From the NCBI RefSeq assembly GCF_022811525.1, contig NZ_CP063982.1:2294001-2358000 (forward strand): a stretch of DNA of 64,000 nucleotides, in the 5' to 3' direction. The position numbers and the translations under genes are program-made. Shown piece by piece: positions 6,765-16,332 of this stretch. Each line of letters starts with the position of its first letter. Position 1 is the stretch's first letter. This DNA comes from Orrella daihaiensis (GTDB lineage Bacteria > Pseudomonadota > Gammaproteobacteria > Burkholderiales > Burkholderiaceae_B). The notes beneath the pieces are model-generated. The model made no database searches. It saw only the letters and a list, made by a program, of their open reading frames with translations, and was not told the DNA's origin.

Positions 6765-9700
6765 TCATTGCACGTCCAGCCAGAGGTCATCTCGCGGAAA
6801 ATAAAGAACTGACCTAGCGTTCCGACCATCCAGCAATTGCAATTGTTCACGGTAACGCCTCATTTGAGCGCTATATCGATCAATCATCCGGTTAGCAAAG
6901 GCCTGCTTATCTTCCGAGGCAGCCGGACGAGATGTTTTGTAGTCAACCACCAACCAGCCCTCAGACAAATCGATCGCCAGATCCATAATCGATACCGTCT
7001 GACGGGCATCAATCAAAGCCCATTCAACCTGGCGCAACGGTTGGCCAAGTAACCACTGGCCTCGTTCACTGGCAAGCATTGCGCTAAGTGCGGCCGCAAC
7101 CTCACTGGCAGCATGTTGGCGCAGTGGTTCCGGCAAACCAAGCGCTCTCAGTTGACGCTCGAGCGCCTGCTGCGACGGCAGTACGGGCCTGCGCGACTTA
7201 TCTAGCAACGCAAACCGCGCGAGCCATGCATGAATCAGAATACCGCTGATTCTTTCTGACGACTCAGCACTGGGCCAACTATATCGATCCGAGCCACGAT
7301 TGAACTGATCTCTGGATACTTGAATCTGATCAATCACAATAGGCTCAGAGACGCGTAATAGAGGGGGTGCTTGCCAAATAGGCTTGGGTTGATCGTCTTC
7401 ACAGGCTGACGTATCACTATCCGGCATCTGGATTACGGGCTTGAAGGGCCAAAGTCTAGAGAGCAGGCTGCTTTTGTGGGGCTCAGCCCAGTCACCGGTC
7501 TTCTCATTGATCGCACCTACCGCAACCAGATGCAGTGATTCACGGGCGCGTGTGGCGGCCACATACAGCAATCGGTCAACCTCAAAATACTGCCGCATCT
7601 TCTCTCGTTGGGCCAAGTACCTTGACAAAGGATCCTGCTCATCTTCAATACGCGCTTTGATCGGTCCAAACAAAACCCGTTGATCGTGCTGCTCAACGCG
7701 TACCAAGGGAGCACTATCGGATTTAGCCTGACGCTCCAAACCTAGCAGAACGACCACCTCGAATTCCAGACCCTTGGCTTTGTGCATGGTCATTACTTCA
7801 ATAGCCCGACCTGATGTTTGGGGCTCTGCATAAAGTCGAGCCAACTGGCGCTCAAGTTCGTCTAGATCAATGTGGCTGTAGTCTGACAAACGTTGAACAA
7901 GGCTGAGAAACGATTGCGCATCAAGCAAATCCGAGGCTGCTGTTATCAGCCGATCACCTTGTAGCGCCCGCCACGTAGCCTCAAGTCGCGCCACAAAGGG
8001 TTTGGCTTGTGCATCAGTTAACGCGCCAAGCAATACCTTCCCAACACCAAGAACACGTACCCACTGCTCAGGATCAATCCCTTGAGGCATTTGCGGCATA
8101 TCTAGACAACTCGTTAATACATCGCAAACCGCCTTACGTTCATCCATAAAGAGGCGCATCATGGTGTCGAGCGTTAAACCGCACCAAGGGGCGCGTAACA
8201 CTGCCAACCAGGCAGCACGATCACCGCGATGACAAAGTGCGCGGGCAAGCTGCAGGAGGTCAACCACAACTGTCCTCGATTTAAGACTATCGAGTTCGAT
8301 CGCTCGACATGGCAGGCCGGCTTTTGTCAAAGCTCGAGTGACATCTCCGAGGTGAGGACGTGACCTCACGAGTATCGCCATTGGTTTATCTGACTCTCGG
8401 TGAGCCTCCCATGCATGACGGGCTATATCTACCACGCGCATCCAAGCAGTTTGATTGTCAGGCTCCAAGTACCAACGCACCGCGGCTTCATTAGATGTCG
8501 CCCGCCACGGGTAGGCCTTCTCATATCGAATGGCCCCAAATTCTGGATGGTTTGCTGTAGGGAATAAAGGCCCAAACGTTTGATTGACCCAATCGACCAC
8601 ACCTGCTTGCGACCGAAAATTGGCTGTCAAAGTAAGTGGCTCCAATTTCAAATCACCGACTCCCTCTGCCTGGACTTTCAAAAACAGACTCACTTCAGCC
8701 TTTCGAAAGCGGTAGATTGACTGCATAGGGTCGCCCACCAGAAACAGCGTTCTCGCATCTGCTGGCTGCCAGCCGGCTGTCAAGCGTTTTAACAACTCTA
8801 GCTGTGTCTGACTGGTGTCTTGAAATTCATCAACCAGCAAGTGTGCAATTCGATTATCTAGCTTTAGCAACAAATCGCTCGGATCGTCTGCCCCGCCTAG
8901 GGCCAGGACGGCGCGGTGAGCGACTTCAATAAAGTCCACTTCGCCGCGTTCGGCAAAAATCAACAACAAGTTAGCTGCTGCCAAGCGCAAACAATCTAGC
9001 TGGGCAGCAAGGATTTTGCGCTGCTGCGGCGTCAACACAGCATCGGGCATGCTACCCACCGAATTCAATGCCTCAACCCAGGCCTCTGATCTGTCCCCAC
9101 TTGAGTTGGTGACGAGCCATTCGAGCAAAGCCAGCTTTTGTGGTGAGTCTGGGAGACAACCTGAATTTTTGTTAACCGTTTTTCTCAGCGCACCATCACC
9201 GGTCAATAGCAAAGCGCGCAAACCACGCCAAAGGGGTAAATCACTCGGATCTGGCTGCAGCTCGCCAGCCTGCCAGTCGAGCAATGCGACTATCGGATGA
9301 TCCGCTCGCCCGTCATCGATCAAGGCTTGTGCCGCTTGGCGAGCTGGCAAAGCAAGTTGATGTTGCCACCCAACGGGCATGGACTGGGCCAGGCACAGAA
9401 GCTCATCGGCGATCGTCTGCTCTAAAAACACCTCGAGCATGTCACTATCTTGGCCATGGTCAAGCAACGGTAGCCAGTGATCGCGTTTGCCCAGCATATC
9501 AGCGATCGCCTGCACCACATCCGCAACATTGAGATCTAGATGTCTAAGTAACTGCTGAACACACTCTTGCTCACCAGCCAACTCAACCGTTCGGCGAGCC
9601 GCCTCCGTATACAGGGCTGGCGCGTCATCGACAATGCTTGGCATACCACCCAAACCCGTTAGCCATGGCATCGATCTAACGAGTGATGCACAAAATGAGT

Positions 9701-10064
9701 CAATCGTTTGTATCCGTAACCTGGCCGGGTGCTGCAACAAACCCCAACCTTGATGCTCATCGCGGGCCAGTGCAGCTTGTGCGAGCTGCCAGCCCTGGCG
9801 CTCATGATCATCTATTGGTGGCTCCGATGACATGGCGCGTTGAAGTTTTTCCATGACGCGCGCATGCATTTCCGCTGCCGCTTTTCGAGTAAATGTCATG
9901 GCAACAATCTGCTCGGGTTGATCCACAAGCGCAAGTAGTGCCAATATGCGATCGGTCAACAGTGAAGTTTTGCCAGAACCAGCCGGAGCCTGGACAATAA
10001 ATGAGCGCGTAGGATCAATGGCTGCCCGACGCGCTGCCATATCGGGTGGTTGACGATCACTCAT
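6765..10064 (-). CDS. UvrD/Rep-family helicase-nuclease, AddA-like
   Basis: Large superfamily 1A helicase fused to a RecB-type nuclease, predicted to process double-strand breaks for RecA loading together with the preceding gene. From the N-terminus: Walker A QAPAGSGKT (about 25-33), motif Ia MTFTRKAAAEM, motif II HLLVDEFQDTS, motif III FLVGDPMQSIYRFR, motif V VMTMHKAKGLEFE, motif VI RLLYVAATRARESL, and a C-terminal PD-(D/E)XK domain with DLAIDLSEGWLVVDYKTS. I chose ATG 10064 (1099 residues): the tandem ATGATG overlaps the end of the upstream gene and GGAG lies 7 nt before the second ATG. A longer frame to 10160 would run through the upstream coding end. I leave out a symbol because the partner is not a canonical AddB. 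Confidence 0.93.
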   Translation of the reverse strand: MSDRQPPDMAARRAAIDPTRSFIVQAPAGSGKTSLLTDRILALLALVDQPEQIVAMTFTRKAAAEMHARVMEKLQRAMSSEPPIDDHERQGWQLAQAALARDEHQGWGLLQHPARLRIQTIDSFCASLVRSMPWLTGLGGMPSIVDDAPALYTEAARRTVELAGEQECVQQLLRHLDLNVADVVQAIADMLGKRDHWLPLLDHGQDSDMLEVFLEQTIADELLCLAQSMPVGWQHQLALPARQAAQALIDDGRADHPIVALLDWQAGELQPDPSDLPLWRGLRALLLTGDGALRKTVNKNSGCLPDSPQKLALLEWLVTNSSGDRSEAWVEALNSVGSMPDAVLTPQQRKILAAQLDCLRLAAANLLLIFAERGEVDFIEVAHRAVLALGGADDPSDLLLKLDNRIAHLLVDEFQDTSQTQLELLKRLTAGWQPADARTLFLVGDPMQSIYRFRKAEVSLFLKVQAEGVGDLKLEPLTLTANFRSQAGVVDWVNQTFGPLFPTANHPEFGAIRYEKAYPWRATSNEAAVRWYLEPDNQTAWMRVVDIARHAWEAHRESDKPMAILVRSRPHLGDVTRALTKAGLPCRAIELDSLKSRTVVVDLLQLARALCHRGDRAAWLAVLRAPWCGLTLDTMMRLFMDERKAVCDVLTSCLDMPQMPQGIDPEQWVRVLGVGKVLLGALTDAQAKPFVARLEATWRALQGDRLITAASDLLDAQSFLSLVQRLSDYSHIDLDELERQLARLYAEPQTSGRAIEVMTMHKAKGLEFEVVVLLGLERQAKSDSAPLVRVEQHDQRVLFGPIKARIEDEQDPLSRYLAQREKMRQYFEVDRLLYVAATRARESLHLVAVGAINEKTGDWAEPHKSSLLSRLWPFKPVIQMPDSDTSACEDDQPKPIWQAPPLLRVSEPIVIDQIQVSRDQFNRGSDRYSWPSAESSERISGILIHAWLARFALLDKSRRPVLPSQQALERQLRALGLPEPLRQHAASEVAAALSAMLASERGQWLLGQPLRQVEWALIDARQTVSIMDLAIDLSEGWLVVDYKTSRPAASEDKQAFANRMIDRYSAQMRRYREQLQLLDGRNARSVLYFPRDDLWLDVQ

Positions 10065-12696
10065 CATCAGGCTCCGCATGCACACGAAGCAACGGCTTAA
10101 TCGTGCAGTAGTCCATATCCTTGCGTTGCCAGAATCGGTTCTCGTACCCGCCAGCCGCAAATTCCCGAGCTAATTGACGAACACGAGCATCCCAGCGTTT
10201 GATCTGCTCATCCCAGTCATACTCAGCCCATTTTTGTTGCCCCAAGGGCGCAATGCCTGGCACCTCAATCGGCTCTGCAGCAAGTCCCTTGACTTCTATA
10301 CCTGCAGCATGAAGCCAGATCCAGCCCAACGCATCAGGTGTTCGACCTTCACTGGACAATGTACTGGCATAAACCAACAATTGAGCATTACGTAACGCCA
10401 TTGACTGCCAATCGGTAGCTGGCTGCGGCAATGTTGAACCACTCTTATAGTCAAACACCACACGCTGCCCAGAGGCCAGTTCATCAACCCGATCAATGGT
10501 CAAACGCAATGACAACGGACCCTCGATGAAGTCGTGATCACGCTCGCATTCGACAACCTTAAATGGCTCACGCGCAGCCTCAAACGCAAGCCACGCATCA
10601 ATTACTTCAAAGCCACGCTGTTGCTCTAATTCACGCAAGGCCTCAGGCCACTGCGCGAGTTTGTCAGCTGCAACTTTTTCAATGAGCAAGCGCAATTCGT
10701 CTGGCCAATGAGGCTTAGAGGTTTGTTCCAACATGCGCGTTTGCGTACCCCACCGCGTCCACAACAACTCCAATATCCGGTGCAAAAACTGACCGCGATC
10801 GAAATTGGCTGGCCACTGTGCGTGTGGCGGCAATCCACGTACGTTTAAGCGATGCTGGAAAAACGCCCACAAGGGGTTAGCCGCCTGTGTTTGCACGACC
10901 GAAACGCCCCCGCGAATGACCTCGGCAGATGTGAGGGCTAGCGGTTGTCCATCAGACCAGGTTTGCGTCTGGATCGGGGGTGGCAGCTCTCTGTCAAGGT
11001 TCCCAATGGCGGCTTCGCCAAATGGCAATGTCGCCAAAAGCGGTGACGGTCGATTCGGTTTCTCACCATCGCGCTCGGGCCAGCTGAAGATCACTTCATC
11101 GCCCGAACGTTGCAAAGCTTGCATCAACTGCGTTGCCCATTCAAGCTCCCGTTGCGCTGTTGACCTAGGCGCTCCAGCTTGAGCCAACGCTGTGACAGGA
11201 ATCAAGGGATTGGGATTGATCACCGCTGGCAACACCTCATCGGTCATACCCATCACCCAAACGCCATCCCAACGTCCACCCTCTGCCTCCAACAGTCCGA
11301 GCACATCCAATCGGGCATCGGGGTCACGTTGAGGTTGAAATAAGGTCTGTCGCGCCAAACGTGACAGCATCTTCCAAGCACCTCTGGCATCTGGTGCATC
11401 AAGGCTATCGTCTAGGGCAGCCAAGGCAGACATCAGCTGATCAAGCGCAGAAGTTGTCTGATACTGAACCGAGGTCTGAGTGCCCTCGCCTGGAAAGCCC
11501 AAGGCTAACAATATGCGTCTAAAACCATTGGCCCAGTCAAACCAGCTTTGTTTCCCTCTAGCAATTTTCTGCCATGCCGTTATGGCAGCTTGCCAAGCTT
11601 GCGCCAGTCTGGGCAAATCGTTGATGTCGTCTTGCCACTGAGCCATGGACAGCAACAACGACTGCCGATGCCGCCAGCGGGCATCAAGCATGGCACGCGC
11701 CCCTGCTTCGGACGTGCTGGCGGCACAGCCACCAGCCAATAACGCTTGACCAGCAACTGCCGGCTCCACTCGGCCACGATCACCCAACTCAATCACCAAT
11801 CTGAGCCAACTCAGCATGGCATGTCCCAGGGGCCACTGCGATAAAGGTGGCGCTACAGCAACGTTATAAGCCAAGCCCCCAAGCTCTCGCTCGAGCAATC
11901 GGCGTGCTTCGGTCGCTTCATTTTGCAGCGATGGCACCACGATCGCATAACGCCCTTCAGGGTTGACATGGAGTCGATCATGCGCCCAAGTGATAGCTGC
12001 GAGCCATTGTTGTTCGGGCGTTGCCAATGCAACCTTGGTGAGACTTGTAGCGTCGGTCTGCTGTAACGCGGTCAAATAGCTCACCGCCACCCCAGCAGCC
12101 TGCATGGCATCAAGCACCGTGCGCATGGCTGCAGTCAACTCGGTAAAACCCATCAATACGATGTTGGCTGGCAAATCCAGCTCATTGGACGAGATCCATT
12201 TGGCAACATGTCCAGAGACCCGCGACACATCAATCGCATCAAGCTTGGCGAGCCTGTGCTCATAGACACTTCGCCAAGCCAGAAACCGCTCGTAATCAGG
12301 TGTGTGCATGGAGCTTGGCACATCAATATGCCAGTTCAAAAGCAATGCGTCGGCATCGGCAGCAATTGCCGCAACCTGGTCAGTATCAATCAAGCTGCGT
12401 CCACCCTCAGTGGCGCTGATTGCCTCGGCCCAGACCAACCGGGTCGTCTGCGTATCAAGAACCCGCGAAAACCCTTCTATGCCGTCCGCATAAAGGCGCT
12501 CGACGACTTGATTGGTTAACCATGCTGCCCAGGGCTCAATTTTGACTAGCTCAGCCGCACCCGCTTTGACGGTCTCAGCAAGTTTGGCCGTCAAAGTGCG
12601 GGCCAGTCGATTATTAACAGTCAACACCAGCGTATTGGCCGGCGACAATGTAGATAGTTCAGCTAGCGTCGTCGCAGCAAACGGTAGCTCACGCAT
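10057..12696 (-). CDS. PD-(D/E)XK nuclease family repair protein, AddB-like partner
   Basis: Protein of 879 residues resembling the betaproteobacterial probable DNA repair protein family that pairs with AddA-like helicases. The N-terminal half is an inactivated helicase-like fold (LVLTVNNRLARTL), and the C-terminal quarter is a RecB-like nuclease domain (LTIDRVDELASGQRVVFDYKSG). Only three cysteines were seen (GGCAAS, VECERD, DYCTIK), so the four-cysteine iron-sulphur cluster of Bacillus-type AddB appears absent. It overlaps the helicase gene by a few bases, which points to translational coupling and a two-subunit enzyme. The ATG at 12696 lies 3 bp after a 57-codon membrane ORF and has no good Shine-Dalgarno of its own. 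Confidence 0.88.
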   Translation of the reverse strand: MRELPFAATTLAELSTLSPANTLVLTVNNRLARTLTAKLAETVKAGAAELVKIEPWAAWLTNQVVERLYADGIEGFSRVLDTQTTRLVWAEAISATEGGRSLIDTDQVAAIAADADALLLNWHIDVPSSMHTPDYERFLAWRSVYEHRLAKLDAIDVSRVSGHVAKWISSNELDLPANIVLMGFTELTAAMRTVLDAMQAAGVAVSYLTALQQTDATSLTKVALATPEQQWLAAITWAHDRLHVNPEGRYAIVVPSLQNEATEARRLLERELGGLAYNVAVAPPLSQWPLGHAMLSWLRLVIELGDRGRVEPAVAGQALLAGGCAASTSEAGARAMLDARWRHRQSLLLSMAQWQDDINDLPRLAQAWQAAITAWQKIARGKQSWFDWANGFRRILLALGFPGEGTQTSVQYQTTSALDQLMSALAALDDSLDAPDARGAWKMLSRLARQTLFQPQRDPDARLDVLGLLEAEGGRWDGVWVMGMTDEVLPAVINPNPLIPVTALAQAGAPRSTAQRELEWATQLMQALQRSGDEVIFSWPERDGEKPNRPSPLLATLPFGEAAIGNLDRELPPPIQTQTWSDGQPLALTSAEVIRGGVSVVQTQAANPLWAFFQHRLNVRGLPPHAQWPANFDRGQFLHRILELLWTRWGTQTRMLEQTSKPHWPDELRLLIEKVAADKLAQWPEALRELEQQRGFEVIDAWLAFEAAREPFKVVECERDHDFIEGPLSLRLTIDRVDELASGQRVVFDYKSGSTLPQPATDWQSMALRNAQLLVYASTLSSEGRTPDALGWIWLHAAGIEVKGLAAEPIEVPGIAPLGQQKWAEYDWDEQIKRWDARVRQLAREFAAGGYENRFWQRKDMDYCTIKPLLRVHAEPDDE

Positions 12697-12699
12697 GAG

Positions 12700-12873
12700 T
12701 TAAAAACCGCACATTGCGGCAATCGTTTCCCAGTTAAGACGCAAGCCTGGCAAGAAATAGCCAGCAAACCCAACCGCGAGAATTGTTATCAGCGCACCCC
12801 AACCAGCAATACGCCAACCAAGGCCCAGTTTGGGCATGGTGGTTGAATCTGTCGGTGAAGTCGAATCACCCAT
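12700..12873 (-). CDS. small single-pass membrane protein, 57 residues, unknown
   Basis: Unrecognised. A complete 57-codon frame starts MGDSTSPTDSTTMPKLGLGW, has one hydrophobic segment of about 20 residues (IAGWGALITILAVGFAGYF), and ends LNWETIAAMCGF. A strong GGAGG Shine-Dalgarno lies 7 bp before the ATG, good support that it is translated. It sits 3 bp upstream of the AddB-like gene and 20 bp downstream of the MFS gene, all on the minus strand, so it could be co-transcribed with either. The hydrophilic Ser/Thr-rich N-terminus and short tail fit a single-span membrane peptide. Function cannot be inferred. Confidence 0.65.
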   Translation of the reverse strand: MGDSTSPTDSTTMPKLGLGWRIAGWGALITILAVGFAGYFLPGLRLNWETIAAMCGF

Positions 12874-12893
12874 CACAAACCTCCGCTAAACGA

Positions 12894-14102
12894 CTAGGCT
12901 GGCTGAACAGCGGGTGCGACCAGCGGCTTTTCTCGTATCGGCAAACACAGCGCGCCGGCGATTAACGCCAAAGCAATCCCTATCCACCACACTATATCGT
13001 AACTACCGGTAACCGCCTGGACTTTGCCGCCAAGCCAAACGCCCACAAAGCTTCCAACCTGATGCCCCAGAAACACCATACCTGATAGGGTTGCCGCATA
13101 GCGAAGCCCATAGATCTGGGCAATCAACCCTTGAGTCAGCGGCACAGTCCCCAACCAGAACAAGCCCATCCAGGCGGCAAACACATAAACCACGAGCGGT
13201 GAAATTGGCATGAACATCAACCACAACATACCAACTATTCGGAGGGCATAAACCGCACCGAGGAGATTTTTCTTGCTGTAGGTGCCACCAAGACGCCCCG
13301 CCCAATAGGAGCCAAAAACATTGAATAAACCGATGAGCGCAATCGCAATCGCACCCGTGCTGGCACTCAAGCCCTCATCGACCACGAATGCGGGCAGATG
13401 CAATGTAATGAATGCAGTGTGAAACCCGCAAACGAAATAGCTCCAAAACAAAAAGTGAAAGCTGGAATGAGTTAGCGCTTGTTTGATTGCTTGACGAAGC
13501 GATAACTGAATGCCACTGCCGTCAGGTTTGCCGCGCAAATACCAAGCAAGCGGAATGGCTGCTGCCAGAAAAAAAGATAGCACCCAATAAGCACCTGTCC
13601 AGTCAAGGGTGTCAATCAACACCTGACCAGTAGGCACCACTAAAAACTGCCCCAAAGAACCGCCTGCGCTAGCGATACCCATGGCAGTTGACCGGTAGCT
13701 GACGGGCACTGTGCGCGCAATCACAGGCAGTATCACTGCAAACGTGGTGCCAGCTTGACCTAAACCAACCAATAAACCAGCGGTTAGATAAAGCTCCAAC
13801 TCTGTTGAGGCAAACCGAGTACCTAGCAACCCCATGGCATAAAGAAACGCAGCAAGCGCCACGGTGCGACCGGAGCCAAAACGATCGGCCATCATGCCTG
13901 CTGCGATTGCCCCTAAACCCCAGGTAATGTTCTGTAGGGCAAATGCCATCGAGAACACATCTCGACTCCATCCATGATGTAAACCCATTGGCTGCATGAA
14001 TAGACCAAACGTGGCACGCGTGCCCATCGCCAACAGCACAAACAGTGTGCCAATCAGGATAGGGCGATAACTAAATGACGCTTGGGTTGTTGCGGTAGAC
14101 AT
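12894..14102 (-). CDS. major facilitator superfamily transporter
   Basis: Inner-membrane secondary transporter of 402 residues with about 12 hydrophobic spans. MFS signatures include AAGMMADRFGSGRTVAL (the loop 2-3 motif) in the first half and a matching GSYWAGRLGGTYSKKNLLG in the second. The overall pattern (SRDVFSMAFALQNITWGLG, LGQAGTTFAVILPVIAR) resembles oxalate/formate-antiporter-like and monocarboxylate MFS permeases. The substrate is unknown. I use ATG 14102 (MSTATTQASFSYRPILIGTL); an in-frame extension to 14243 would add 47 residues unlike an MFS N-terminus. No strong Shine-Dalgarno precedes the chosen start. A TACAAT hexamer in the 170 bp upstream is a possible -10. Confidence 0.88.
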   Translation of the reverse strand: MSTATTQASFSYRPILIGTLFVLLAMGTRATFGLFMQPMGLHHGWSRDVFSMAFALQNITWGLGAIAAGMMADRFGSGRTVALAAFLYAMGLLGTRFASTELELYLTAGLLVGLGQAGTTFAVILPVIARTVPVSYRSTAMGIASAGGSLGQFLVVPTGQVLIDTLDWTGAYWVLSFFLAAAIPLAWYLRGKPDGSGIQLSLRQAIKQALTHSSFHFLFWSYFVCGFHTAFITLHLPAFVVDEGLSASTGAIAIALIGLFNVFGSYWAGRLGGTYSKKNLLGAVYALRIVGMLWLMFMPISPLVVYVFAAWMGLFWLGTVPLTQGLIAQIYGLRYAATLSGMVFLGHQVGSFVGVWLGGKVQAVTGSYDIVWWIGIALALIAGALCLPIREKPLVAPAVQPA

Positions 14103-14275
14103 GGGACGCTTTACGGTTGGTACAAACAAATCAAACTCAGCAAAAAGCCAAGCGCTCAGAAATACTAAGCGTGAATTGTAGCCCTTGGCGTGGCGTGTTC
14201 TATTAGCGAAGGGCCTCGCGTTGCGTAGGATAAAAAGCGGCAACCATTACTCGACCCATTTTTGCGCCATCTTAG

Positions 14276-14351
14276 TGGCGCCGCCGGCACGAATCGAACG
14301 TGCGACTCTCTTCTTAGGAGGAAGATACTCTATCCACTGAGTTACGGCGGC
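14276..14351 (-). tRNA. tRNA-Arg (anticodon CCU)
   Basis: A 76-nt cloverleaf on the minus strand. The acceptor stem is GCCGCCG (14351-14345) paired with CGGCGGC (14286-14280), followed by discriminator G and an encoded CCA. The anticodon stem is TCTTC/GAAGA with loop CTCCTAA, giving anticodon CCU (reads AGG). The T-arm GCACG TTCGATT CGTGC is perfect. It lies between xerD (upstream) and the MFS gene (downstream), all on the same strand. No duplicated 3' end or attachment repeat was found beside it. Confidence 0.95.
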
Positions 14352-14360
14352 GTTAGTAAA

Positions 14361-14366
14361 AGTTTA
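14361..14366 (-). promoter_or_regulatory. possible extended -10 for tRNA-Arg
   Basis: The minus strand reads TGC TAAACT nine bases before the tRNA 5' end, an extended -10-like element. It would start transcription a base or two upstream of the mature tRNA. There is no convincing -35. A 6-bp hairpin (14376-14398) lies just upstream after the xerD stop, without a T-run. Confidence 0.35.
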
Positions 14367-14405
14367 GCAAGTTCTTCAGCGACTTCTGTTTACGCTGACT
14401 TCAGC

Positions 14406-15311
14406 CTACCCTCTTGGATGATGCTGAGCATGTAGACGTTTGAGTCGCTCACGCGCAACGTGCGTGTAAATCTGGGTGGTCGAGATATCCGCATGCCCCA
14501 ACAGCAACTGCACAACACGCAAGTCTGCACCATGATTCAAAAGATGAGTAGCAAATGCATGACGCAATACGTGTGGAGACAAAGGTGCAGTGACCCCAGC
14601 CTTTATTGCATATTTCTTGATCAGCAACCAAAAGGACTGTCTCGTCATGGGCGCAGCCCTTGCCGTCACAAATAATGCTGAACTCGTACGATTACGCAAA
14701 AGGGCCTGGCGCGACTCTTGCAAATAGCGCTCAACCCAATGAGCGGCTTCGGCACCTAGTGGAACCAATCTGTCTTTGCCACCCTTGCCTTGGACTACCC
14801 GTATCACGCCATCGGACAAACTCAAGTCGAGCACGCCAATATTGACAAGCTCTGATACTCTCAAGCCGGTGGCATACAACACCTCAAGCATGGCGCGATC
14901 TCGCACACCGAGTTCCGTGTTGTCTGGCGCATTTAACAGTGCGTCAACCTGGTCTTCGCTGATCGTCTTGGGTAGCCGTGCCGGCTGTTTAGCCGCTACG
15001 ACCTGTAGACAGGGGTCTGCCTGCACTCGTCCCGAGCGTCTTGCCCACCGATAATACCGGCGTAAAGTCGCCAAGCGCCGATTCGCTGTACTGGCTTTCG
15101 TGTGTCCGTGCTCATCGGCCTGCCACGCCAAGACGTCATTGCTTTGAACATCGTCAAGCGTCTTTCCTTTGGTCACCAACCACTGCTCAAACACGAACAG
15201 ATCTCGCCGATAAGCCGCTAGCGTATTAGCTGACAACCCATCCTCTAGCCAGAGCGCATCCACAAACGCGCTAATAGCAGCAGACTCTTCGAGTTTGTCA
15301 CGATCATTCAT
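14406..15311 (-). CDS. xerD: site-specific tyrosine recombinase XerD
   Basis: Cytosolic recombinase that with XerC resolves chromosome dimers at dif, activated by FtsK. The 301 residues show the SAM-like N-terminal domain (SANTLAAYRRDLFVFEQWL) and the catalytic set: Arg in YATGLRVSELV, Lys in VVQGKGGKDRLVPL, HxxR in SPHVLRHAFATHLLNHGADL, His in LLGHADISTTQ and Tyr in QIYTHV. The end HAQHHPRG is very close to E. coli XerD (HQQHHPRA), which makes XerD rather than XerC or an island integrase the call. Start at ATG 15311 (MNDRDKLEES); the 20 extra upstream codons overlap the divergent AEC leader and look non-coding. Confidence 0.96.
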   Translation of the reverse strand: MNDRDKLEESAAISAFVDALWLEDGLSANTLAAYRRDLFVFEQWLVTKGKTLDDVQSNDVLAWQADEHGHTKASTANRRLATLRRYYRWARRSGRVQADPCLQVVAAKQPARLPKTISEDQVDALLNAPDNTELGVRDRAMLEVLYATGLRVSELVNIGVLDLSLSDGVIRVVQGKGGKDRLVPLGAEAAHWVERYLQESRQALLRNRTSSALFVTARAAPMTRQSFWLLIKKYAIKAGVTAPLSPHVLRHAFATHLLNHGADLRVVQLLLGHADISTTQIYTHVARERLKRLHAQHHPRG

Positions 15312-15394
15312 GCGCACGATTTTCGCTGACGTACACCACACAAATGCGCCACAATATTGGCATTGCAACATTGCACCGTTCCGATTGTTCTCAT

Positions 15395-16288
15395 ATGTCC
15401 ACCGCCTGGCTGGTATTGCCTGACTTTTTGCTAATCCTGCTGGGTTGGATTTTGCATCACCGATTCGGTTTTAATCGCGAGTTTTTCACTGGTCTGGAAA
15501 AGCTAGTGTATTACGTGCTGTTTCCAACCCTGCTGTTTCAGTCAATCCTCAAAACACCGCTGTCTGCTCAAACCACTGGCGACTTGCTACTCGTAGCGTT
15601 CGTTCTGGTGGTAGTCGGTTACGTGACGGTTCGGATCGGGGGACGTCTGTTTAAAGCTCAAGATTTGGCGCTGGCATCGGCGACGCAGTGTGGATTTCGC
15701 TTTAACACCTACCTCGGCCTGGCATTGGCACCGAGCATTGGTGGTGCAAGCGGCCAGACTGTGATGGCACTGGTGGTTGGCTTGACGGTGCCGATGGCCA
15801 ATATTGCTGCGGTATATCCGTTGGCACGACAACAGGGCGGCAACATGTTCGGAGCACTCGCGCGCAACCCGTTGCTGCTGTCAACAATACTTGGGCTAGC
15901 AGCCAATTTGGCGGGATTTCAGTTACCTGTGTCTCTAGACATCATGGCAGACCGCCTGGGGCTGGCAGCCGTGGCTTTGGGGATATTGTGCATCGGGCCA
16001 AGTCTAAGCTGGCAAGGAAGTCAGGGTCATGGCCTATTCGTAGCTTGGGTCGTTGCCACGAAGATTCTGTTGTTGCCTTTAATCGCTTGGCTATGCGCCA
16101 GCCGGTTGGGACTTGATGAGATAACCACTACCATGTTGGTGTTGTTTGGTTCGTTGCCATGCGCAAGCGCAGCTTACGTGTTGGCAGTGCGTATGGGTGG
16201 CGACGGGAGAATCGTCAGTCTGATCATCTCCGTCAGCACGCTGGCCACCGCCATCACCATTCCCATTTGGATCAGTCTGCTAAGGTGA
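15395..16288 (+). CDS. AEC family transporter (auxin efflux carrier-like)
   Basis: Inner-membrane protein of 297 residues with about ten hydrophobic spans in two repeats, typical of the AEC family (malonate, malate or other anion carriers in bacteria). Visible pieces are LPDFLLILLGWILHHRF at the N-terminus, the FNTYLGLALA segment, and the second-half GSLPCASAAYVLAVRMGGD motif, which is well conserved in AEC proteins. Start at ATG 15395 (MSTAWLVLPDFLL); an in-frame ATG at 15344 overlaps the xerD start and adds a Cys/His-rich leader with no family support. Divergent from xerD. The substrate cannot be told. Confidence 0.88.
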   Translation: MSTAWLVLPDFLLILLGWILHHRFGFNREFFTGLEKLVYYVLFPTLLFQSILKTPLSAQTTGDLLLVAFVLVVVGYVTVRIGGRLFKAQDLALASATQCGFRFNTYLGLALAPSIGGASGQTVMALVVGLTVPMANIAAVYPLARQQGGNMFGALARNPLLLSTILGLAANLAGFQLPVSLDIMADRLGLAAVALGILCIGPSLSWQGSQGHGLFVAWVVATKILLLPLIAWLCASRLGLDEITTTMLVLFGSLPCASAAYVLAVRMGGDGRIVSLIISVSTLATAITIPIWISLLR

Positions 16289-16332
16289 AGGCTACCCTTT
16301 GTTTGGCAAATGATTAGGAACAATGTTGCACA

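Noticed and set aside
14276..15311. Tyrosine recombinase gene next to a tRNA gene, as at the edge of a genomic island
   Set aside because: The recombinase matches housekeeping XerD to its last residues, there is no duplicated tRNA 3' end, and the flanks are core genes.
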